Shown: piece after piece, positions 1 to 5,106 of the stretch
How the letters are laid out: the number at the start of each line of letters is the position of its first letter
Numbering within the stretch: position 1 is the first letter of the stretch
From: Chitinophagaceae bacterium
GTDB taxonomy: Bacteria > Bacteroidota > Bacteroidia > Chitinophagales > Chitinophagaceae
Assembly (NCBI GenBank): GCA_003526435.1
Contig: DPWF01000155.1
Span: forward strand, 1 to 6,382
Reading direction: 5' to 3'
Length of the DNA stretch: 6,382 nt
Notes under the pieces: model-generated
Told to the model about the DNA's origin: nothing
Database searches by the model: none
The model's input: the letters and a program-made list of their open reading frames with translations, nothing else
Made by a program: the position numbers and the translations under genes

Positions 1-22
1 CAAATTTTCAAATTTTCAAATT
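1..22. repeat. Short AT-rich tandem repeat upstream of secE
   Basis: The first 22 bases are an 8-base unit, CAAATTTT, present about 2.75 times in perfect tandem, ending six bases before the secE start. It occupies the place where a leader or ribosome-binding region would lie, and no Shine-Dalgarno-like purine run is present. The window begins inside it, so its full length is unknown. It may simply be an A/T-rich leader that helps initiation, as is common in Bacteroidota. Confidence 0.6.
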
Positions 23-28
23 ATACAA

Positions 29-223
29 GTGAACAAAATCGCCTTATACTTCAAAGAGAGCTACCGTGAGCTGATGGAGAAAGTAACCTGGCCAACCTGG
101 TTACAACTTCAGCAAAGCACCGTAATTGTACTGGTAGCCACCGTAATCATCACCGCGATGGTTTGGGTGATGGACTTCTCCAGCAACCAGTTGCTGAAGT
201 TGATTTACTCATTATTCAAGTAA
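29..223 (+). CDS. secE: Preprotein translocase subunit SecE
   Basis: SecE is the small inner-membrane subunit that clamps SecY in the SecYEG protein export channel. This 64-residue protein has the single-TM bacterial SecE layout: an amphipathic N-terminal helix (about residues 3-18), the hallmark ELMEKVTWPTW segment at residues 14-24 containing the conserved W-P pair, and one hydrophobic helix at about residues 31-53. Length is normal for the short SecE form. The start is GTG at 29; there is no in-frame ATG or other start upstream within the window, and the product begins at the expected family position. There is no recognisable Shine-Dalgarno. The stop lies 6 bases before nusG, and secE-nusG is a classical operon, which strongly supports the call. 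Confidence 0.95.
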   Translation: MNKIALYFKESYRELMEKVTWPTWLQLQQSTVIVLVATVIITAMVWVMDFSSNQLLKLIYSLFK

Positions 224-229
224 GAGAAC

Positions 230-844
230 ATGGAAGCATCAGTAGTAGATAATAACGCTGTTGAAACCACTGAAACCAATCAGCCGGAGAATACCAAATG
301 GTATGTTCTGCGTGTGGTAAGTGGTAAAGAGCGTAAGGTGAAAGAGTACCTGGATAAAGATATTATTCGCAGCGGCTGGCAGGAAATCATTAAACAGATA
401 TTCCTTCCCATGGAGAAAGTATATAAAGTGCAGAATGGTAAAAAAGTAATGCGCGAAAAAAACTATTTCCCCGGTTATGTGATGATGGAAGTATTGAATG
501 GTAAACTGAACGATGATATCGTTCAACATATCAGTAATATCAGCAATGTAATGCACTTCCTTACCGATGGTAAAGGCTCAAAAGGCAATATCATCTCATT
601 ACGTAAAAGTGAAGTAAATAAAATGCTGGGTAAGGTAGATGAAATGAACGATCAGGGTGTAACCATGAGCGAACCATTCATCATCGGCGAAACCATCAAA
701 ATCATTGAAGGTCCATTCAACGACTTTAATGGTGTGATTGAAGAAGTAAACGACGAAAAGAAAAAACTGAAAGTGACCGTAAAAATCTTCGGTCGTTCAA
801 CACCTGTAGAACTCAACTATATGCAGGTAGAGAAACTGAGTTAA
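230..844 (+). CDS. nusG: Transcription termination/antitermination factor NusG
   Basis: NusG binds RNA polymerase through its N-terminal NGN domain, modulates pausing, and links polymerase to Rho or to the ribosome through its C-terminal KOW domain. The 204-residue product begins with a roughly 22-residue acidic, probably disordered extension. The NGN domain starts at KWYVLRVVSGKERKV (residues 23-37) and includes KNYFPGYVMMEV (77-88), the typical NusG core. The KOW domain spans about 150-204, with GETIKIIEGPFNDFNGVIEEV (153-173) and a conserved ending in IFGRSTPVELNYMQVEKL. ATG at 230 is the only good start and sits 6 bases after the secE stop, so the two are cotranscribed. A strong terminator follows 17 bases after the stop. 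Full length, no damage seen. Confidence 0.97.
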   Translation: MEASVVDNNAVETTETNQPENTKWYVLRVVSGKERKVKEYLDKDIIRSGWQEIIKQIFLPMEKVYKVQNGKKVMREKNYFPGYVMMEVLNGKLNDDIVQHISNISNVMHFLTDGKGSKGNIISLRKSEVNKMLGKVDEMNDQGVTMSEPFIIGETIKIIEGPFNDFNGVIEEVNDEKKKLKVTVKIFGRSTPVELNYMQVEKLS

Positions 845-861
845 CGCTTTAGCAGATATTT

Positions 862-897
862 AAAAAGGCCGTCCAAACAGGACGGCCTTTTTGTTTT
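862..897 (+). terminator. Strong intrinsic terminator after nusG
   Basis: A perfect 13-bp stem pairs 862-874 (AAAAAGGCCGTCC) with 880-892 (GGACGGCCTTTTT) around a five-base loop (AAACA, 875-879), followed by GTTTT. The eight inner pairs are GC-rich and the five outer pairs are A-T, giving a U-tract immediately after the GC stem. It lies 17 bases downstream of the nusG stop and should end the secE-nusG transcript. Because the stem is flanked by A on one side and T on the other, it could work in both directions, although no reverse-strand gene runs into it. Confidence 0.93.
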
Positions 898-941
898 GCC
901 AAAAGAATAGTAAATTCATCATCATAATAAAATGTACTGTC

Positions 942-1325
942 ATGAAAATTTCCCGGACATCTTTTCGAGTGCTGGTAATTGCAATGACAGCTTTGTTCCT
1001 GGTCTCTGTCTCTTTTTTTGTACTCACAAGCGAAATGTCTGAACCCGTTGATACCAATCTGAGTGGAATGGTAGAAGCGACAGGAGACGACTTGAAACAT
1101 TGCCTGCTGCTTGAAAAGAATGAAGCCTATTATGTGGCTCCTGGTAAAAAAATTAGAATTGAATATGCTGATCTGAAACAGGAGCTGACCAAGAAAACAG
1201 ATTTATTACAACAGCCAACCGTAAATATTGTCTGTACCAAAGAAGCCGCTTATCAGCAAATTGTATCGGTGCTGGATATTATGGTAGAGAAGAAAATCAG
1301 GTCATACCAGTTGTTGAAAATCTGA
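942..1325 (+). CDS. Degenerate ExbD/TolR-like single-pass membrane protein
   Basis: This 127-residue protein has the ExbD/TolR plan: a short basic cytoplasmic tail, one TM helix (about residues 8-29), then a periplasmic domain. The segment after the helix, FFVLTSEMSEP (25-35), closely resembles what I recall of Bacteroidota ExbD proteins, and the C-terminal VNIVCTKEAAYQQIVSVLDIMVEKKI region (about 88-113) matches the usual ExbD ending, where a strand is followed by a helix. Real ExbD carries an essential Asp in the helix (a 'P-M-V-D-L' type motif). Here the aligned stretch is A-M-T-A-L (14-18), so Ala17 replaces Asp and no acidic residue lies in the helix. No exbB/tolQ partner is adjacent. 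Proton-driven energy transfer to a TonB system is therefore doubtful; a structural or regulatory role is possible. The start at 942 was chosen because an upstream TTG at 891 lies inside the terminator stem. Family assignment is from motif memory only. Confidence 0.65.
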   Translation: MKISRTSFRVLVIAMTALFLVSVSFFVLTSEMSEPVDTNLSGMVEATGDDLKHCLLLEKNEAYYVAPGKKIRIEYADLKQELTKKTDLLQQPTVNIVCTKEAAYQQIVSVLDIMVEKKIRSYQLLKI

Positions 1326-1353
1326 AACGCATCTGTTTTTAATTTAACCCAAT

Positions 1354-2190
1354 ATGTCAAAACCTATTTATCCTTGTATATGGTTCAATAACAATGCACA
1401 GGAAGCTGCAGCCTTTTATTGCGAAACCTTTACTAACGCCAGTATACTCGAATCCAATCCGATTGTTACGAGATTCAAAGCAGGTGGATTGCTGTTTATG
1501 TTACTCAATGGCGGCCCTCAATACAAGACCACACCCGCTGTTTCTTATTTTGTGTATTGTAATGGAGAAACAGAAATTAACCGGTTATACGATTTGCTGA
1601 AAGAAGGGGGAAGTATAGTGATGCCACTCGGTAAATACGACTGGAGCCCGCGTTATGCATGGGTGCAGGACAGGTTTGGCGTGAACTGGCAATTAGATGT
1701 GGAAGAGATCAATAATGAACAGAAGATTGTACCCAATTTATTGTTTGTGAATGAAAAGAGTAGAAGCATAAGAGCAGCAAGGGAATTTTATATGAAGACA
1801 TTTGCAAACAGTATGCAATTAATGGATATGCCATATCCATTCGAAGCCGCAATGGGTGAGGGTACACTGTTGTTCGCCCAATTCAAACTCAATGGTTTTA
1901 TCATGAATGCCATGAGCAGTACCCTGCAGCATGATTACGATTTTTCACCGGGAAATTCATTTGTAGTAGAATGTGATGACCAAAAAGAGATTGATTATTT
2001 CTGGGAAACACTGGGTGCAGGTGGCCGATACGACATGTGTGGCTGGCTCGCAGACCAATATGGTGTTTCCTGGCAAATTGTTCCATCCATCCTTGCGCAA
2101 CTCATGCAGGATCCGGAAAAAGGTCCAAGGGTGATACAGGCTTTTTTAAAAATGCAGAAATTTGATATACAGGCATTAAAAGATGCATGA
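1354..2190 (+). CDS. Two-domain PhnB-like VOC (glyoxalase-fold) protein
   Basis: A 278-residue cytoplasmic protein made of two related vicinal-oxygen-chelate domains of the PhnB / '3-demethylubiquinone-9 3-methyltransferase-like' type. Domain 1 covers about residues 3-117, opening with IYPCIWFNNNAQEAAAFYCE and closing with VQDRFGVNWQL (104-114). Domain 2 covers about 124-246 and closes with LADQYGVSWQIVP (232-244), the classic end motif of this family. A C-terminal helical tail (247-278) contains the usual DPEKGPRVIQAFLKM-type stretch. Despite the old family name, there is no sign of a SAM-dependent methyltransferase; the substrate is unknown, and such proteins are often uncharacterised or linked to small-molecule resistance. 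ATG at 1354 lies 28 bases after the ExbD-like gene with no terminator between, so the two may be cotranscribed. Its end faces the YqgE gene with a 2-base gap. Confidence 0.88.
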   Translation: MSKPIYPCIWFNNNAQEAAAFYCETFTNASILESNPIVTRFKAGGLLFMLLNGGPQYKTTPAVSYFVYCNGETEINRLYDLLKEGGSIVMPLGKYDWSPRYAWVQDRFGVNWQLDVEEINNEQKIVPNLLFVNEKSRSIRAAREFYMKTFANSMQLMDMPYPFEAAMGEGTLLFAQFKLNGFIMNAMSSTLQHDYDFSPGNSFVVECDDQKEIDYFWETLGAGGRYDMCGWLADQYGVSWQIVPSILAQLMQDPEKGPRVIQAFLKMQKFDIQALKDA

Positions 2191-2192
2191 TA

Positions 2193-2648
2193 CTATTCAA
2201 ATACATCATAGGCAGGAAGCTCAGAAATGGTCCAACTGCCTTCTTTGATTTCTTCTTCCAGTTGTCCGGGGTCCCATCCTGCATAACCAATCAGTAAACA
2301 GATATCTTTTTCAGATAAGGTCTGGTCTTTGAGATGTGCAAGAACCTGCTGAAAATCGCCGCCATGGTACACCCCATCTTTGATGGCAAGACCGCCCTCA
2401 ATCAGATCCGGACGACGATGTAAAAAGAAAAGGTTCTCCTGGTCAACCGGACCTCCAATATAAAGTGGAACAGGCGGATAGGTAGTGAATTCTGCCAGCT
2501 CATTCAGGTTTTTCATCAAAGGCAGGTGTGCAATAAATCCAACAGCACCCCGCTCATTGTGTTCAACTATGAGGATAGGTGTGTTCTCAAAGTTGGGATC
2601 ATTGATGTCGGTTGAGCTGGTGATGATTTTGCCAAAAAGGGATACCAT
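2193..2648 (-). CDS. YqgE/AlgH family protein (DUF179), short C-terminus
   Basis: A 151-residue member of the YqgE/AlgH family, conserved bacterial proteins of unclear biochemical role (AlgH was named for an effect on alginate production in Pseudomonas). Family marks are clear: DPNFENTPILIVEHNERGAVGF (residues 17-38), YIGGPV (63-68), a central region with HRRPDLIEGG (77-86), and LLIGYAGWDPGQLEEEI (118-134) followed by EGSW. Typical members are about 180-190 residues and continue some 30 residues past the W of this last block; this one stops 12 residues after it. I see no matching tail in other reverse frames under the facing VOC gene, so this is either a lineage-specific short form or a truncation. 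ATG at 2648 places the N-terminus as expected. It is divergent from the DUF3703 gene and has no obvious operon partner. Confidence 0.9.
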   Translation of the reverse strand: MVSLFGKIITSSTDINDPNFENTPILIVEHNERGAVGFIAHLPLMKNLNELAEFTTYPPVPLYIGGPVDQENLFFLHRRPDLIEGGLAIKDGVYHGGDFQQVLAHLKDQTLSEKDICLLIGYAGWDPGQLEEEIKEGSWTISELPAYDVFE

Positions 2649-2749
2649 GAACGGGCTTATTTATGGAATAAAATTAACTGAAAATCTTTCAGTAGCTGTT
2701 AAGTTAGTTAAAAGAAGACATCCTAACTTAGTAAATTCAAAATGATGGT
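2649..2749. promoter_or_regulatory. Divergent intergenic region with two dyads
   Basis: This 101-bp, AT-rich gap lies between the divergently transcribed YqgE-family and DUF3703 genes and must hold any promoters for both. Two inverted repeats are visible: ACTGAAA-ATC-TTTCAGT (2677-2693, 7-bp arms, 3-base spacer) and TAAGTTAG at 2700-2707 with CTAACTTA at 2723-2730 (8-bp arms, 15-base spacer). They could be operators or weak hairpins. No convincing Bacteroidota promoter of the TTTG / TAnnTTTG type was found on either strand. Confidence 0.4.
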
Positions 2750-3127
2750 ATGAAACTTTATACAACCATGCCCGTAGCACTGAAACCTTTTTTTAAACAG
2801 TCGTTGCAGGATTATGCAACAGCACTGCGTAGAAAAGAGATGGCCGAAGCATGGTATCATCTGGAGAAAGCACATGTAATCGGGCAGCGATATCCTTATC
2901 ATCACAGCCTGGTGCACTGGAAGATGCTGGTATTTGGTTGCAGGATTAAAAGTGTGAAGGAAGTCATCGGGCAGGTTCCACGGTTACTGGTAGGAGGGGT
3001 TAAGTCGTTTGTGGGAACCATACCAGTAGGTAATACAGGTGGTGCCAATGTACCACCCCTGCGATCGATGCCTATTCAACAGGAGATCAGGGAGATATTC
3101 GAAAAGGCCGGAGTTGCTTTACTATAA
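2750..3127 (+). CDS. DUF3703 family protein
   Basis: A 125-residue soluble protein that I recognise as the DUF3703 family; its biochemical function is unknown. The conserved pattern is plain: AWYHLEKAHVIGQ (residues 34-46), H-x3-HW-x-ML (52-60, HSLVHWKML), IGQVPRLLVGG (73-83) and PVGNTGGANV (92-101), the glycine/asparagine-rich signature. Several conserved His residues (37, 42, 52, 56) make metal binding conceivable, and in other bacteria I recall members near metal-related genes, but nothing here confirms that. There is no signal peptide or TM helix. ATG at 2750 gives the longest product; ATG at 2768 (Met7) is an equally good start and would trim a tail that is not conserved-looking. It stands alone: divergent from YqgE-family and convergent, 12 bases apart, with the response regulator gene. 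Confidence 0.85.
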   Translation: MKLYTTMPVALKPFFKQSLQDYATALRRKEMAEAWYHLEKAHVIGQRYPYHHSLVHWKMLVFGCRIKSVKEVIGQVPRLLVGGVKSFVGTIPVGNTGGANVPPLRSMPIQQEIREIFEKAGVALL

Positions 3128-3139
3128 TGATACCTGCAC

Positions 3140-3847
3140 TTATTTTTTGATCAGTTGTTCTACAAAAGATTTATAATGATTGCCTACCGGAACCGAGATA
3201 CTTCCCAATTCTACAGACTGGTTGCTGTACACGGTAATCCTGTTCTTGTGTACAATAAATGATTTGTGTACGCGCAAAAAATCGGAAGAGAGTTCATTTT
3301 CCAACTGACCAATTTTGTATTTGATCATGAGTTTTTTCCCATCTGCAAAATGCAGTTGGATATAATCTTTAAAACTTTCAATGAAAACAATATCTGCTTC
3401 ATTGACCTGGTAAATTTTTACCCCCGACTGAAGCTGAAGCAACTTTTGTGGCTGTAACTGATGGTTTACAGATGCGTCAGCAGCACTATTGTTTCTTCTC
3501 CTGTAAAATTTCTCTACAGCAGCCATAAACCTTTCAAAGCTGATGGGCTTAAGCAGGTAATCCACGATATCCAGTTCATAACCTTCTATTGCATATTCAC
3601 GGTGAGCAGTGGTGAATATTACGGCAGGAGCAGGCTTCAGCATCTTTAGTAAGGCTATGCCGGTCAATTTGGGCATTTGTATATCGAGAAAAAGCAGATC
3701 AACTTTGTTGGTTCGTAGAAAAGCACTTGCTTCCATGGCATGAGCACAGGAGCCGCTCAGTTCCAATAAACCCGATTCATGGATATGCTTCTGCAGCAAT
3801 TGAATTGCCAGTGGCTCATCATCTACAATTAAACATGTTGCATTCAT
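3140..3847 (-). CDS. LytTR-family DNA-binding response regulator
   Basis: A 235-residue response regulator that should be phosphorylated by the adjacent kinase and then bind DNA. The receiver domain (about residues 3-118) has the acidic pair D9-D10, phosphoacceptor D55 in LLFLDIQMP (51-59), T79/T80 in VIFTTAH, and K100 in YLLKPI. A linker at about 115-135 leads to the LytTR DNA-binding domain (about 136-235), marked by ADIVFIESFKDYIQLHF (151-167), FLRVHKSFIVHKNRI (190-204) and the final PVGNHYK (220-226). All key residues are intact. The start ATG overlaps the kinase stop by four bases (ATGA), indicating translational coupling within one operon. Target genes cannot be told from sequence; the divergent exported-protein genes beyond the kinase are the nearest candidates. 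Its stop faces DUF3703 with a 12-base gap. Confidence 0.96.
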   Translation of the reverse strand: MNATCLIVDDEPLAIQLLQKHIHESGLLELSGSCAHAMEASAFLRTNKVDLLFLDIQMPKLTGIALLKMLKPAPAVIFTTAHREYAIEGYELDIVDYLLKPISFERFMAAVEKFYRRRNNSAADASVNHQLQPQKLLQLQSGVKIYQVNEADIVFIESFKDYIQLHFADGKKLMIKYKIGQLENELSSDFLRVHKSFIVHKNRITVYSNQSVELGSISVPVGNHYKSFVEQLIKK

Positions 3848-4917
3848 ACCAGTGGAACCTGCATTTTTACTTCAAAGATTTCATTTCTCTCTACAACCCT
3901 CAATATATAACGGCCGGGAAAAAGGATGTCAAGTCTTTGCTTGAGGTTTGACAGGCCAATACCTGGAACCTTGTTTTCACCGGGCATAAAATTATTGATG
4001 GCTATTAAAGTTAATTGATTGTTGTCAGCTTTTAGGCTGATACTGAATACAGCAGGCCCGGTTGTTTGTTCTGCCCCATGTTTAAACATATTTTCAATTA
4101 CAGGAACCAGCAGCAGAGGTGCAATTGTATAAGGCCTGTCGGTTTCATGTGAAAACTGGATGCTTAAACGGTTGCCAAACCTCATCTTGCCCAGATCAAG
4201 ATAATTTCTCAGGAACTGAATTTCATTGTCTAACGAAACATAGTTGTCATTACACCTGTACAACAGGTAATCGAGTAACTGCGAAAGCCTGTCGATGGTG
4301 GGTGCTGTTTCGGCAGACTGCTGAACGGCAAGGGAATAAATATTATTGAGTGTATTGAATAGAAAATGAGGATTGATCTGGGCTTTGAGTGCATCAAGTC
4401 TTGCGCTGATCTTTTCTTTTTCAATCTCTACCTGCGTTCTCATGATGCGCTGCCTGTCTATCAACAGGTAAAAAATAATAAATGGAAGTGCTCCCGAAAC
4501 AATGCTGATGATATAATATTTGAATAGAATGGAAAACTGACCGAGTATTTGCGGGATGGACTCCTGTTTCCCAAAGTTTCCACCCAGTATTGGTTCCAGC
4601 ACATATATAACCGAAAGCCTGCTGCATATTGCAATTGCATAAATACCGATACATAGTTCAAAGATGCCACGAATGATCTTTTTTCTATCGAACAGGAAAG
4701 GGAGTACCCTGATAGTGATAAAATAACTGGCTGCTATAACAGCGAGCAGGTGAAAGAAAACAGTAAGACTTCTGTCATATGCACTGAACTGGTGCCGGGC
4801 CGAGTCGGATCTTTCATTGTACATGTATTGTGTGAAGTACACAATGTAAATAACCAGCCAGAATAAAATATGCAGTATATATCTGTTCCCTTTTTTCAAT
4901 TGCATTGGATATGCCAT
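3844..4917 (-). CDS. LytS/YehU-type membrane sensor histidine kinase
   Basis: A 357-residue inner-membrane histidine kinase of the His_kinase (LytS/YehU-like) family, which partners with LytTR regulators. The N-terminal half has four probable TM helices (about 12-31, 50-70, 84-106, 128-153) with no recognisable extracellular sensor domain, so the signal is probably sensed in or near the membrane. A short charged coil (about 155-178) leads to the H-box LKAQINPHFLFNTLNNIYS (177-195) with phosphoacceptor H184. ATP-binding motifs follow: PVIENMFKHG (272-281, N276) and PGIGLSNLKQRLDILFPG (318-335). All appear functional. ATG at 4917 was chosen; Met5 (4905) is an alternative four residues in. It is the first gene of a two-gene operon, overlapping the regulator by four bases, and diverges from the serine-hydrolase-like gene. 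Confidence 0.96.
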   Translation of the reverse strand: MAYPMQLKKGNRYILHILFWLVIYIVYFTQYMYNERSDSARHQFSAYDRSLTVFFHLLAVIAASYFITIRVLPFLFDRKKIIRGIFELCIGIYAIAICSRLSVIYVLEPILGGNFGKQESIPQILGQFSILFKYYIISIVSGALPFIIFYLLIDRQRIMRTQVEIEKEKISARLDALKAQINPHFLFNTLNNIYSLAVQQSAETAPTIDRLSQLLDYLLYRCNDNYVSLDNEIQFLRNYLDLGKMRFGNRLSIQFSHETDRPYTIAPLLLVPVIENMFKHGAEQTTGPAVFSISLKADNNQLTLIAINNFMPGENKVPGIGLSNLKQRLDILFPGRYILRVVERNEIFEVKMQVPLV

Positions 4918-5106
4918 AGCTATAAAAGTAGAAAAATGTTATTGTCTGATCAGTCTTTGTAGACGAAATAGCGGAAATCGCATACCAACGAATGAAGTAT
5001 GCATATAAAACTGGTATAAATGGTTTGTCGTCAATAGCAGCCAGTTGGTAGAATAGGTTGAGATACAACAAAACAGAAATAGAGATTTGCGGAAACAATA
5101 TTTCAT
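4918..5106. promoter_or_regulatory. Divergent regulatory region, kinase operon / hydrolase-like gene
   Basis: This 189-bp gap must carry the promoters for the reverse-strand kinase-regulator operon and the forward hydrolase-like gene. Visible structure includes two 8-bp palindromes, CTGATCAG (4946-4953) and TATGCATA (4998-5005), and an inverted pair TACCAAC (4983-4989) / GTTGGTA (5044-5050). Both arms of that pair contain GTTGGT and resemble, with one mismatch each, the half-site core I recall for LytTR regulators, although such half-sites are usually direct repeats. A weak forward promoter candidate is TTTG at 5024-5027 with TAGAATAG at 5049-5056 (21-base spacer, poor -7 match). No small ORF here looks genuine. 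Confidence 0.35.

Noticed and set aside
891..941. Longer version of the ExbD-like protein starting at TTG 891
   Set aside because: The start would lie inside the right arm of the nusG terminator stem and add a 17-residue tail unlike the family; ATG at 942 gives a normal ExbD-like N-terminus.
849..1100. Reverse-strand reading frames opposite the terminator and ExbD-like gene
   Set aside because: They read through the terminator hairpin, are low-complexity and rich in His/Cys/Tyr, and match no family; they are shadows of the forward gene.
1354..2190. Ubiquinone-biosynthesis methyltransferase, as the old family name of the VOC protein suggests
   Set aside because: The protein is a tandem glyoxalase-fold protein with no SAM-binding motif; the name is a historical misannotation.
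3121..3160. Possible bidirectional terminator between DUF3703 and the response regulator
   Set aside because: Only 12 bases separate the stops and I could not find a GC-rich stem with a T-run on either strand.
4119..4349. Forward reading frames within the kinase and regulator genes (also 3266-3457, 3461-3649, 3727-3951)
   Set aside because: They lie wholly or almost wholly antisense to clearly functional genes with intact family motifs; no independent evidence of coding.
4921..4930. Possible TAnnTTTG-like promoter element (TACTTTTA, reverse strand) just before the kinase start
   Set aside because: It sits about five bases from the start codon, which would give a leaderless transcript, and no TTTG element lies at the right distance upstream.
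4814..5098. Reverse-strand 94-codon frame covering the divergent region and the start of the kinase gene
   Set aside because: It overlaps the kinase N-terminus in another frame and its product looks like translated intergenic A/T-rich DNA, without recognisable motifs.
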